From contig JADCEX010000084.1 of the NCBI GenBank assembly GCA_020249825.1, forward strand, positions 1 to 39,325: DNA of 39,325 nucleotides, in the 5' to 3' direction. How positions within the stretch are numbered: the first letter of the stretch is position 1; every line of letters starts with the position of its first letter. Made by a program: the position numbers and the translations under genes. Of this stretch, positions 7,046 to 13,453 are shown piece by piece. Under the pieces are notes generated by a model that ran no database searches, had not been told where the DNA came from, and saw only the letters and a program-made list of their open reading frames with translations. The stretch comes from Roseomonas sp. Its GTDB lineage: Bacteria; Pseudomonadota; Alphaproteobacteria; Acetobacterales; Acetobacteraceae.

Positions 7046-7564
7046 ATGCCCAAAAATAAACGCGCGGCGGAAACCGCGAATCCACCCAAGAATCGCGATG
7101 AAGCGGAAAGCTATCTGGCGCGCATCGGCGAAATCCAGCGCGATGCCGCGTTGAACAAGGCCGTGCTCGCGGAAGCCATCGCGCGCGTGACGGCTGAGAT
7201 GGAAGAGGCCAGCGCGAAGCTGACGGAAGAACATGACCGGCTGTTTCGCGGGTTGCAGTTGTGGGCGGAAGCGAACCGCCACGCCCTGACCGATGGCGGC
7301 AAAACCAAGACCGTGCGGATGGGTAATGGCAGCATCGCCTGGCGCCTGGCGCCGCCTTCCGTGCGCATCAAGGCGCCGGAAATGGCGCTGGCCTTCCTGA
7401 TTGAAAATCAGCGCGAGGAATTCCTGCGCCGCAAGATCGAAATCAACCGCGAAGCGATGCTGGCGAACCCTGATCTTGCTTCTGAAACGCCCGGCGTGAT
7501 GATCCGCAGCGCGGGCGAAGCCTTTGTGGTTGAAACCATTGGCCAGAAGGAAATGGCAGCATGA
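7046..7564 (+). CDS. gam: Gam-like host-nuclease inhibitor
   Basis: The 172-residue protein is of the Mu Gam family (Ku-like fold). A lysine-rich start is followed by a long helix (AESYLARIGEIQRDAALNKA), then the VRMGNGSIAWRLAPPSVRIK strand region and the FLRRKIEINREAMLANPDL helix typical of Gam. Gam binds DNA ends and shields incoming phage DNA from exonucleases. A ribosome site (GAAGGAA) precedes ATG 7046. The short frame 6997-7059 before it is probably not a gene. Confidence 0.92.
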   Translation: MPKNKRAAETANPPKNRDEAESYLARIGEIQRDAALNKAVLAEAIARVTAEMEEASAKLTEEHDRLFRGLQLWAEANRHALTDGGKTKTVRMGNGSIAWRLAPPSVRIKAPEMALAFLIENQREEFLRRKIEINREAMLANPDLASETPGVMIRSAGEAFVVETIGQKEMAA

Positions 7565-7761
7565 GCAACCAGACGCAGACGCTTGACCAGGTGGTGAAGC
7601 GCATTGTCGGCGCAGCCTTTGACGCCGGCGTGCAAGCGGCCGCGCGCCCGCGCGCGGAACGTGACAGGCAGCGCATTGATCAGGCCGATTTCGCGGCGGT
7701 GATGATCCGCGGGCAGGTGGAAGCGGAGCGCGCGAAGCCCGCGAATGAGAATGCCGCATGA
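7561..7761 (+). CDS. Small unknown phage protein
   Basis: The 66-residue protein has overlapping start and stop codons with gam and with the nuclease gene. It is helical and polar (LDQVVKRIVGAAFDAGVQAAA, then RPRAERDRQRIDQADFAAVM) and has no membrane segment. No family was recognised. The tight coupling on both sides supports it being translated. Confidence 0.62.
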   Translation: MSNQTQTLDQVVKRIVGAAFDAGVQAAARPRAERDRQRIDQADFAAVMIRGQVEAERAKPANENAA

Positions 7762-8129
7762 TCCGCAGGCTGAAAATCGCCGCCGCGCTGCTGCTGGCGC
7801 TGGCGGTGCCCGCTGCCGCTGATGCGGTGCGGGTGATTGATGGCGACACCATCATTCATCAGGGCCAGACCATTCGCATCATGGGCCTGGACGCGCCGGA
7901 AATTCACCCGCGCTGCACGGCGGAAGCGCTTCTGGCCGCGCAGGCCCGCGCGCGCCTGGCCGAGCTGCTGGCCGACGGCTTCACGGTGGAACGCCACGGC
8001 CAGGACCGCTATGGCCGCGTGCTGGCCGTGGTGCGCACCGCGCGCGGGTTGGATGTGGCGCATGTGCTGATCAGCGAAGGCTTGGCGCGGCGGTATGACG
8101 GCCGCGGCCCGCGCGAGCCGTGGTGCTGA
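7758..8129 (+). CDS. Thermonuclease-like (SNase family) protein with signal peptide
   Basis: Residues 1-22 form a typical signal peptide (RRLKIAAALLLALAVPAAADA). The mature part is a compact staphylococcal-nuclease fold: VRVIDGDTI, IRIMGLDAPEIHPRC and GQDRYGRVLAVV contain the family's calcium and active-site positions. At 123 residues it is near the minimal size of the fold. It would cleave DNA or RNA outside the cytoplasm, which is unusual for a gene placed in an early replication operon. A role in degrading competing DNA at the cell surface, or a lysogen benefit, is possible. Confidence 0.85.
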   Translation: MIRRLKIAAALLLALAVPAAADAVRVIDGDTIIHQGQTIRIMGLDAPEIHPRCTAEALLAAQARARLAELLADGFTVERHGQDRYGRVLAVVRTARGLDVAHVLISEGLARRYDGRGPREPWC

Positions 8130-8132
8130 ACC

Positions 8133-8702
8133 ATGCAGCGCGCCCTTTTCCCCAAGGATGGCCTGCCGAAGCATCTGCGTGATGACTTCGAGATTTTCTG
8201 GGCGGCATACCCGGCCCGGAAACCAAACCCGCGCGCGCTGGCCGAAGTGGCCTATGGCCGCGCGGTGCGCGAAGGCGTGAAGCCAGATGACCTGGCGCGC
8301 GCCGCCGCGCGCTATTCGGATGAAGTGCGCGCGCAGAAGATTGACGCGGCCTTTGTGGTGCATGCCGCGACCTTCCTGCGTCAGCGGCGGTATCTGGATT
8401 ATTTGAATGTGGCGGCGCCGGCGCCAGAGGCCGCGCCGCGCCGTGTGGATGAAGATCACCCACTGCGCGCAGGCACGCGCGGGCGGATCAGTGATGCGGA
8501 TTTTGTGCGCTGGATCATGCCGCTGCGGCAGGGCCGCAGAGAAGGTGACGAACGCGCCTGCTGGTATGCGCCGACCGCATTCCATCGCGATTGGGTGCGG
8601 CAGCAATACGCCACGGAACTCCGCGAGGCCCTGAAAGTGCGGGTGCTTTTCATTGATGTTTATCCGGCAATGCTGCGCACGGTAGTGGAGAGCGCGCCAT
8701 GA
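8133..8702 (+). CDS. Replication-type protein with a DnaA domain I-like C-terminus
   Basis: Residues 1-90 (FEIFWAAYPARKPNPRALAE, then AARYSDEVRAQKIDAAFVVH) match the N-terminal half of phage replication proteins. The C-terminal 70 residues (ISDADFVRWIMPL, WYAPTAFHRDWVRQQYATEL) resemble DnaA domain I, the part that binds helicase and partner proteins in DnaA. With the domain IV-like protein at 6614-7000 the phage carries both ends of DnaA on separate genes. It may recruit the host helicase to the transposition fork; this is inference from fold similarity. Confidence 0.7.
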   Translation: MQRALFPKDGLPKHLRDDFEIFWAAYPARKPNPRALAEVAYGRAVREGVKPDDLARAAARYSDEVRAQKIDAAFVVHAATFLRQRRYLDYLNVAAPAPEAAPRRVDEDHPLRAGTRGRISDADFVRWIMPLRQGRREGDERACWYAPTAFHRDWVRQQYATELREALKVRVLFIDVYPAMLRTVVESAP

Positions 8703-8923
8703 TGCCCCGAACCGTTGACCGCCAATGGCAGGAATTGGTGGCGCAGGCGGACGCGCAAGACATCTGCGAATTGGCGATGTTGGCGCTTGAAATGCGCACC
8801 GCGCAGCAGCGGTATTTCGCAGACCGTCAGCATCTGCACCTGATGCAGGCCAAGGGTGCGGAGGCGGATTTTGACCGTCACGTAAAGCGCCTGCGCGCGC
8901 CGCAGCGGGGGCTTGGCCTATGA
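8699..8923 (+). CDS. Small unknown phage protein
   Basis: The 74-residue, mostly helical protein overlaps the previous stop and the gemA start by 4 bases each. Visible stretches are RQWQELVAQADAQDICELAM and QQRYFADRQHLHLMQAKGAE. It has no membrane segment, signal or cysteine pair. No family was recognised, and translation is supported mainly by coupling. Confidence 0.62.
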   Translation: MMPRTVDRQWQELVAQADAQDICELAMLALEMRTAQQRYFADRQHLHLMQAKGAEADFDRHVKRLRAPQRGLGL

Positions 8924-9351
8924 CCCAGGATCGCGCGCGCATGATCGCCAAAATCCATCTGGCGAAGAAGCAATTGGCGCTGGCCGAGGAAAGCTACCGC
9001 GCCATTCTGGAACGCGTCACGGGCATGGACAGCGCGGGCAAGATGCGGGTGGACCAGCTTGACGCGGTGCTGCGTGAATTCGCTCGGCTGGGCTGGCGCG
9101 CGAAGCCTGCCGCCAAGCGCAGCGCTCAGCCGCAAATTCGCATGATCCACGCCGTGTGGGCGGATATCTGCAAGTTGCAAGGCCGGGGTGATGAAGCGGC
9201 GCTGCGCGCCTTCGTGCGGCGCCAGACCAAGACGGAAGATCATCCGGAAGGCGTGGACAGCGCCGAATTCCTGACCGCCTCCATGGCGAACCGCGTGCTG
9301 GAAGGCTTGAAGGCTTGGCGCGCGCGGTTGCAGCGGGGGGCCGCCGCATGA
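8920..9351 (+). CDS. gemA: GemA-family protein (Mu gp16, DUF1018)
   Basis: The 143-residue protein has the family pattern: an N-terminal RARMIAKIHLAKKQLALAEE helix, YRAILERVTGMDSAGKM, and a C-terminal part with WADICKLQGRGDEAAL and AFVRRQTKTEDHPEGVDSAEF. In Mu, GemA affects host gene expression and DNA supercoiling. It lies late in the early operon, as in Mu. Confidence 0.9.
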   Translation: MTQDRARMIAKIHLAKKQLALAEESYRAILERVTGMDSAGKMRVDQLDAVLREFARLGWRAKPAAKRSAQPQIRMIHAVWADICKLQGRGDEAALRAFVRRQTKTEDHPEGVDSAEFLTASMANRVLEGLKAWRARLQRGAAA

Positions 9352-9764
9352 ACGCGCCACGCCCCAACACACGCCTGGATAGGCTGTGGCAGGAAATCAA
9401 GCGGCTTGCCCAACAGGGGCAGCCCATGCCGCGCGTGACGGATATCGGCCTCGCCTGTGGCTTCCCGTATCAGGACCTCTATCGGCTGCTGGATGAGGGG
9501 CGCGAAAGATGCCTCTGGACGCTGGAGCGTGACGGCGCGCGCATCGTCGCGATTTGCGGCACCGATGGCGATTGGAAGCTTCATTGTTCGATGCGCCGGA
9601 ATGCCGTGCCGGCTATTTCCGTGCGGCGCTACCGCGATAAGACGGGGCCGAAGCAAACGCCACCGCGCAAATGCCTGCGCTGCCGCATGGTCTTTGCGCC
9701 GATGCACAAGGGAAACTTCCTGTGTGAAGGGTGCCGCGCTTTCGCGGCGCAGGCCGCGCCATGA
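9348..9764 (+). CDS. Unknown phage protein with HTH-like part and C-terminal zinc ribbon
   Basis: The 138-residue protein has an N-terminal helical part (LDRLWQEIKRLAQQGQPMPR, then VTDIGLACGFPYQDLYRLLD) that looks like a helix-turn-helix, and a basic C-terminus with a CxxC...CxxC pair (CLRCRMVFAPMHKGNFLCEGC) typical of a small zinc ribbon. The ribbon resembles those of phage proteins that touch DNA or RNA polymerase. ATG 9348 overlaps the gemA stop, so it is preferred over upstream in-frame starts. Confidence 0.7.
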   Translation: MNAPRPNTRLDRLWQEIKRLAQQGQPMPRVTDIGLACGFPYQDLYRLLDEGRERCLWTLERDGARIVAICGTDGDWKLHCSMRRNAVPAISVRRYRDKTGPKQTPPRKCLRCRMVFAPMHKGNFLCEGCRAFAAQAAP

Positions 9765-9877
9765 GCTACCGCGCGTGGCGCCACCGGCAAAGGCTGCGGC
9801 AATGGCGCCGGGTGCTGGCGCGGCTGCCAGCGGCTGAACGGCTACTGGCAGCGCTCAGCCTGAAGGTGTGGCAGTGA
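9761..9877 (+). CDS. Tiny basic protein at the end of the early operon
   Basis: This 38-residue frame begins MSYRAWRHRQRLRQWRRVLA and ends AALSLKVWQ. It overlaps the previous stop as ATGA. It is rich in Arg and Trp. Its stop is 3 bases before the stop codon of the opposite-strand moron, so it closes the early operon. No family was recognised; coding is likely but not certain. Confidence 0.45.
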   Translation: MSYRAWRHRQRLRQWRRVLARLPAAERLLAALSLKVWQ

Positions 9878-9879
9878 TG

Positions 9880-10215
9880 TCAGCGGCGCTGAAGATCGCG
9901 CGTGGCGCCAGCCTCCATCTCAACACACATGTTGAGCATGAAGTAGCTCGCCGTGCGCAAGGTCTGCTGCTGGCGCAGGCAGGTGCGGCGCGCGGCGGGT
10001 GTGGCCTGATCCCATTGTTGGCGCAAAATCTTGAGCGCGTTGTCTTCGTTATCGAGGCACATGCGCAGCATGACGGCGCTTTCGGAGGCGATAATGCGCT
10101 GCTGCCTTTCGCAGTGGGCTCGGGCATCCCAGTCCGGCAGGGCTGGGCTTTCTTGGGCGTGAGCGGTGGAAATCGTCAGGGCAGCAAGAAGGGCAAAAAA
10201 GACAGCGCGGCGCAT
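9880..10215 (-). CDS. Exported cysteine-rich protein on the opposite strand (moron)
   Basis: ATG at 10213-10215 has a good ribosome site (GGAGG) and gives a 111-residue protein with a clear signal peptide (RRAVFFALLAALTISTAHAQ). The mature part has a tandem duplication: C-x2-QQ-x8-ML-x-MC-x4-E occurs twice (ERQQRIIASESAVMLRMC and LRQQQTLRTASYFMLNMC), so two disulphide-bonded helical hairpins are likely in the periplasm. Similar small exported proteins occur in alphaproteobacterial chromosomes. It is convergent with the early operon and has its own promoter, which marks it as a lysogen-expressed moron. The plus-strand frame across it is a shadow. Confidence 0.8.
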   Translation of the reverse strand: MRRAVFFALLAALTISTAHAQESPALPDWDARAHCERQQRIIASESAVMLRMCLDNEDNALKILRQQWDQATPAARRTCLRQQQTLRTASYFMLNMCVEMEAGATRDLQRR

Positions 10216-10243
10216 CGTTGTTCCTCCGTTGAAACGCCTACCC

Positions 10244-10272
10244 TTATCACCCAACCGGCACCTGGCGCGCAA
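10244..10272 (-). promoter_or_regulatory. Probable promoter of the exported moron
   Basis: Reading the minus strand, TTGCGC (10272-10267) and TGATAA (10249-10244) are separated by 17 bp, a sigma-70-like arrangement. It starts transcription about 30 bases before the moron ATG. The region shares its DNA with the upstream edge of the mor gene on the other strand. Confidence 0.5.
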
Positions 10273-10283
10273 GCATTTCCGCG

Positions 10284-10649
10284 ATGATGAAATGCTCGCT
10301 TCCCGCCCCGGCTGAAATTAATTGGCTGACCAAGATCATCGGCGCCGATGCAGCGCTGCGTTTGATTGAAGCGCATGGCGGGACGCGGGTTTATGTGCCC
10401 AAAGACATCAATCAGAATTCCGCCGCGCGGCTTGCCTTGCCGCTGCCCGAAGCGCGCCGCCTGGGGGAAGCCTTCGGCGGAGAACATATCCTGGTGCCGA
10501 TCGCGCGCGCCTGGCGCGTGCGCATGTATCGCGCGGCGGGCATGACCTATCCGGCCATTGCGCGCAAGCTTGGCATCACGGAACGCGCGGTCGGGCGCAT
10601 CCTGACCGATGCTGGCCTGACAACCTCTCAGGGTGATCTTTTCCGCTAA
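10284..10649 (+). CDS. mor: Mor-family transcription activator
   Basis: The 121-residue protein matches the Mu Mor/C activator family: INWLTKIIGADAALRLIEAHG, GGTRVYVPKD, then a C-terminal HTH (YRAAGMTYPAIARKLGITER, then AVGRILTDAGL). Mor-type proteins act as dimers and recruit RNA polymerase to middle or late promoters with a poor -35 element. No separate C protein was found, so this one may control all later operons. Two identical-form 18-bp dyads, 10654-10671 and 19099-19116, are its best candidate targets. Confidence 0.9.
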   Translation: MMKCSLPAPAEINWLTKIIGADAALRLIEAHGGTRVYVPKDINQNSAARLALPLPEARRLGEAFGGEHILVPIARAWRVRMYRAAGMTYPAIARKLGITERAVGRILTDAGLTTSQGDLFR

Positions 10650-10653
10650 GTGA

Positions 10654-10671
10654 TGCGGACGCATGTCCGCA
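10654..10671. promoter_or_regulatory. Late-operon dyad 1 (TGCGGAC-N4-GTCCGCA)
   Basis: This perfect 7-bp inverted repeat lies just after mor and before the lysis genes. The same arms and the same 4-bp spacing recur only at 19099-19116. The dyad centre is 45.5 bp before ATG 10708 here, and 45.5 bp before ATG 19153 there. Mor/C activators bind dyads about this far upstream of promoters, so an activator site is more likely than a terminator; no T-run follows. Confidence 0.7.
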
Positions 10672-10707
10672 TGACCTGAGCGCCGCGCGCGCGCGATGGT
10701 GCGCGGC

Positions 10708-11124
10708 ATGACGGACGACGCCCTTCCCGACCTTTTACTGCCGCGCGACCATGAACGCCTGATCGGCGTGCACCCCGATTTGGTGCAGGTGGTCAAGATC
10801 GCGCGGCAATTCACGCCATTCATTGTGCTGGAAGGGCTGCGCACACCGGCGCGGCAGGCCAGGCTTGTCGCCGAAGGTGCATCCCGCACGCTGAACAGCC
10901 GGCACTTGACCGGCCATGCGGTGGACCTTGGCTATTGGCTGGATGATGGGGATGGCATTCCCGAAAATGGTGAAGTGCGCTGGGATTGGCCGCTGTATCT
11001 GAAGCAGGCGCGCTGGCTGAAGGATGTCGCCGCTGATCTGCAGGTGCCGATCATCTGGGGTGGCGATTGGAAAAGCTTCCCCGATGGCCCGCACTTCGAA
11101 TTGTGCAGGCGGGCGTATCCATGA
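10708..11124 (+). CDS. M15-family peptidoglycan endopeptidase (endolysin)
   Basis: The 138-residue protein has the M15 (VanY/endolysin type) zinc-peptidase pattern: VLEGLRTPARQARL, SRHLTGHAVDLG with the His and Asp zinc ligands, and the closing PIIWGGDWKSFPDGPHFEL with the third His. It would cut peptide cross-links in the host wall. It has no signal peptide, so it needs the holin for release. ATG 10708 is chosen; ATG 10696 in frame would add four residues. It is first in the lysis operon, right after dyad 1. Confidence 0.9.
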   Translation: MTDDALPDLLLPRDHERLIGVHPDLVQVVKIARQFTPFIVLEGLRTPARQARLVAEGASRTLNSRHLTGHAVDLGYWLDDGDGIPENGEVRWDWPLYLKQARWLKDVAADLQVPIIWGGDWKSFPDGPHFELCRRAYP

Positions 11125-11363
11125 CGGAAGCCGCCATCCCTAAATCATCGCGCAGTTTCAGCCGTGCGCTGGTCGTCGGCAATTGCATCGCGGCCTGGGT
11201 CGCGGTTTTTTTGTGCGTCTATGCCAGCGAAGTCAGCGCGGGCATTGTGGTGCCGGCAGCGCTGACGCTGATCGCGTGGTTGGTCGGTGGCTATATGGGG
11301 ATTGGCGCGCTTGATTTCCGCACCGCCACCGCTTCCGTCCGGCGCCCAGGTGATGCGCCATGA
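11121..11363 (+). CDS. Holin-like membrane protein
   Basis: The 80-residue protein has two hydrophobic segments (ALVVGNCIAAWVAVFLCVY and AGIVVPAALTLIAWLVGGYM) and a polar C-terminus. Size, two spans and position between endolysin and spanin genes fit a class II-type holin that opens the inner membrane at lysis time. No sequence signature was recognised, so the call rests on context. Confidence 0.65.
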   Translation: MTEAAIPKSSRSFSRALVVGNCIAAWVAVFLCVYASEVSAGIVVPAALTLIAWLVGGYMGIGALDFRTATASVRRPGDAP

Positions 11364-11764
11364 TCGCGAGTTTGACAGGCTGGCTGCTGAAGCCGGCCTT
11401 ACCGTATTTGGCCGGCGGCTTGCTGGTGGTGGTGCTGGGCCTTGCCACCGCCTGGCGCGTGGAATCCTGGCGCCGCGCCGGCGCGGAAGAAAGCCTTGCC
11501 GAAACCCGTGCGGAATTGACCGCGGCGCAGCAAGCGCTGGCGGATCGCGCGCAGGTGATCAGCGCGCTGGAACGCCAGGCCGCCGCTGCCGCCGCCACGC
11601 AGGAACGCATCGAACCCATCCGAAGGACCATCCATGCCGCGAACCGTACCTCGGCCTGTGTGGCCAGCCCTGCTGTTGCTGCTGGGCTTGATCGGCTGCG
11701 CGCCAGCCAGCCGCCCAGCGCCCGGCCTGACGCTGGCACCAAGCCTGCTGAATTGCCGCGATGA
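11360..11764 (+). CDS. Rz: Rz-like inner-membrane spanin subunit
   Basis: The 134-residue protein has one N-terminal membrane anchor (LPYLAGGLLVVVLGLATAW) followed by a long periplasmic coiled coil (AEESLAETRAELTAAQQALA, then DRAQVISALERQAAAAAATQ). This is the usual shape of an i-spanin. Its 3' part overlaps an Rz1-type lipoprotein gene in another frame, the classic Rz/Rz1 arrangement. The pair would fuse inner and outer membranes at the end of lysis. Confidence 0.82.
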   Translation: MIASLTGWLLKPALPYLAGGLLVVVLGLATAWRVESWRRAGAEESLAETRAELTAAQQALADRAQVISALERQAAAAAATQERIEPIRRTIHAANRTSACVASPAVAAGLDRLRASQPPSARPDAGTKPAELPR

Positions 11765-11894
11765 ACCGCGCGTGCCCGCCATGACATCCGACGCCGATCT
11801 GATGGGGTTTCTGTTGGATGTGATTGAAGCCGGGGAAGATTGCCGGTCCCGGCTGGCGCGTGTGCGAGAGATTGTTGAAGCGAGGAACGAGTGA
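11634..11894 (+). CDS. Rz1: Rz1-like outer-membrane lipoprotein spanin subunit
   Basis: The 86-residue protein has a lipoprotein signal (VWPALLLLLGLIGC, lipobox LIGC) followed by a proline-rich stretch, then a helical end with two further cysteines. It starts 131 bases inside the Rz gene in a different frame and extends about 130 bases past it, so it is only partly nested. This is the o-spanin partner of the preceding protein. Confidence 0.82.
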   Translation: MPRTVPRPVWPALLLLLGLIGCAPASRPAPGLTLAPSLLNCRDEPRVPAMTSDADLMGFLLDVIEAGEDCRSRLARVREIVEARNE

Positions 11895-12031
11895 TGGTCG
11901 ATAACGTGGATGTCGCGCAGGAATTGGAAGAACGCCATCGCGCCCAGGCACTGGCGCGGATCCGCGCGCGGTTCCCCGCGCCGGCGCCGAAGCCTCCGCA
12001 ACCCGTGAAGGAAGCGGAGGATGACGCATGA
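11894..12031 (+). CDS. Short protein resembling the N-terminus of phage DksA/TraR-type proteins
   Basis: The 45-residue frame begins MVDNVDVAQELEERHRAQAL and ends in a proline-rich tail (PAPAPKPPQPVKEAEDD). Many Mu-like phages have a TraR/DksA zinc-finger gene in this place with a similar first helix, but here no cysteines follow, so the zinc finger is missing. Start and stop overlap both neighbours. It may be a remnant or a reduced form. Confidence 0.55.
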   Translation: MVDNVDVAQELEERHRAQALARIRARFPAPAPKPPQPVKEAEDDA

Positions 12032-12390
12032 TGGTGAGTTTGGAATGGCGCGACATGGCCGCCATTGTCACCACCGCCGCGATTGTCGGCGGTATTGTTT
12101 TGGCATTTCTGCGCTTCAAGCTGGCCGGTGATTTCGCCGCGCGTGGCGATCTGGCGAAGGTGGTGCAGCGGGTTGATGAGGTGGAAGAACGCCTCGGCAA
12201 GGTGCCGTCTCATAATGATCTGCGCGCGCTACAGGACCGGGTGAATGATCTGGATCGCGCGGTTGCCGTGGTGGCGGAACGGGTGACGGGCGTGCACGAC
12301 ATTCTCAAGCGCGTTGAATACCAGGTGCAGCTTTTGGTCCGCCATCAATTGAGCGAAGGCGCGCCGGATAGCACGAGGGGAAAGCGCTGA
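12028..12390 (+). CDS. DUF2730-type membrane-anchored coiled-coil protein
   Basis: The 120-residue protein has one N-terminal membrane span (AAIVTTAAIVGGIVLAFLRF) and a coiled coil (LAKVVQRVDEVEERLGKV, then DRVNDLDRAVAVVAERV). This matches the DUF2730 proteins found between lysis and terminase genes of Mu-like phages (Mu gp25 area). The function is unknown. Confidence 0.78.
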   Translation: MMVSLEWRDMAAIVTTAAIVGGIVLAFLRFKLAGDFAARGDLAKVVQRVDEVEERLGKVPSHNDLRALQDRVNDLDRAVAVVAERVTGVHDILKRVEYQVQLLVRHQLSEGAPDSTRGKR

Positions 12391-12692
12391 TGCCTGATTT
12401 CGCCGCGCTGTTGGCCGAAGACCGGCGCCTGGTGATCCTGCGCGCCCTGGCGGAAGATCACGATTACGCGCTGAATGACAGCGTGCTGAAGCGCGCGCTG
12501 ACATCGCTCGGCCATAATGTATCGCGCGATATGCTGCGGGCTGATCTGACCTGGCTGAAGGATCAGCGGCTGATCACGCTGCGCGAATTGGATGATGGCG
12601 GTATCTGGGTGGCGACCGCCACCGAAGATGGCGTGGATGTTGCGCGCGGCAGGCCGCACCCGGGCGTCGCGCGCCCCATGCCGGGGCGGTAA
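12390..12692 (+). CDS. Winged-helix phage protein (Mu gp26-like position)
   Basis: The 100-residue protein looks like an ArsR-type winged helix: RRLVILRALAEDHDYALND, SVLKRALTSLGHNVSRDML and LKDQRLITLRELDDGG. It belongs to the family annotated as VpaChn25_0724-like, conserved in this position of Mu-like genomes. A DNA-binding role near packaging genes is likely, but its target is unknown. Confidence 0.78.
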   Translation: MPDFAALLAEDRRLVILRALAEDHDYALNDSVLKRALTSLGHNVSRDMLRADLTWLKDQRLITLRELDDGGIWVATATEDGVDVARGRPHPGVARPMPGR

Positions 12693-12695
12693 GCC

Positions 12696-13265
12696 ATGGC
12701 GCGGCCTTCCACCATCGCGCGCCTGCCCAGCGAAATCCGCGAAGCCATTGGCCGGCTGCGCGAACAGGGCCGCACGCTGGATGAAATTCTGACGCATCTG
12801 CAAGGCATGGAGGTAACAGTCAGCCGCAGTGCGCTGGGCCGGCACGTGCAGCAAATGGACAAGGTTGGCGAAAGGCTGCGCCGGTCCCGCGCGATATCTG
12901 AAGCGCTGGTCCGCCAGCTTGGCGATGCGCCGGAGAGCAAAACCGCGCGGCTGAATATCGAGATGATGCATTCCTTCCTGTTTGACTTTCTGGCATCCGC
13001 CGAAGAAGGCGCGGAGGAAGGCAGCGAAGCCGCGCTGGCCCATGTGCGCGATCCGAAATCCGTGGCGCTGATGGCGGAAGCCGTGCAGCGACTGACCACC
13101 GCTAGCCGGCAGAATGTGGAATTCGTGGCGCGCGTGGAAGATCGCGCGGCGGCGAAGGCCAAGGCTGGCGCTGCCCGCGCCGCTGAGGCCGTGGCGCGCG
13201 AGAAGGGCCTCAGCGCCGATACCGTGCGCGCGATCAAGGCGAGCATCCTGGGGGTGGCGGAATGA
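12696..13265 (+). CDS. Small terminase subunit-like protein (Mu gp27, DUF3486)
   Basis: The 189-residue protein starts with the family's HTH region (STIARLPSEIREAIGRLREQ, then TLDEILTHLQGMEVTVSRSA), followed by a long helical part. DUF3486/gp27 lies directly before the large terminase in Mu-like phages and acts as the DNA-recognition subunit for packaging. Its stop overlaps the next gene by 4 bases. Confidence 0.9.
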   Translation: MARPSTIARLPSEIREAIGRLREQGRTLDEILTHLQGMEVTVSRSALGRHVQQMDKVGERLRRSRAISEALVRQLGDAPESKTARLNIEMMHSFLFDFLASAEEGAEEGSEAALAHVRDPKSVALMAEAVQRLTTASRQNVEFVARVEDRAAAKAKAGAARAAEAVAREKGLSADTVRAIKASILGVAE

Positions 13266-13453
13266 ACCAGGACATGGGCATTCAGATTTCATCCGGCGGC
13301 GGCTTCGTGCGCGTTGTGGTGGTGGCCGGCGTGCCGCCGGAGAACTGCGCCACGGTTTTCCTGACAGCGATCCAGGCGCGAGAATTGGCGCGGCTGATCC
13401 GCAATGCCGCTGACTTCACCGCCGCCGCAGGCCCCGCACAAGGCAGCGCGTGA
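13262..13453 (+). CDS. Small unknown protein between terminase genes
   Basis: The 63-residue protein starts MNQDMGIQISSGGGFVRVVV and has a C-terminal helix (FLTAIQARELARLIRNAADF). It overlaps both neighbours by a few bases, so translation is likely coupled. No family was recognised and no membrane segment is seen. Confidence 0.6.
   Translation: MNQDMGIQISSGGGFVRVVVVAGVPPENCATVFLTAIQARELARLIRNAADFTAAAGPAQGSA

Noticed and set aside
6997-7059. Twenty-residue frame between the DnaA-like gene and gam
   Set aside because: It overlaps the gam start, is very short and looks like leader sequence that carries the gam ribosome site.
9868-10287. Plus-strand frame of 139 codons opposite the exported moron
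   Set aside because: The minus strand has a signal peptide, ribosome site, promoter and a duplicated cysteine motif, while the plus frame has no such features.
10654-10671. Dyad as a rho-independent terminator after mor
   Set aside because: The stem is short and no T-run follows, and the same dyad recurs before the head operon where no gene needs ending. An activator site fits better.
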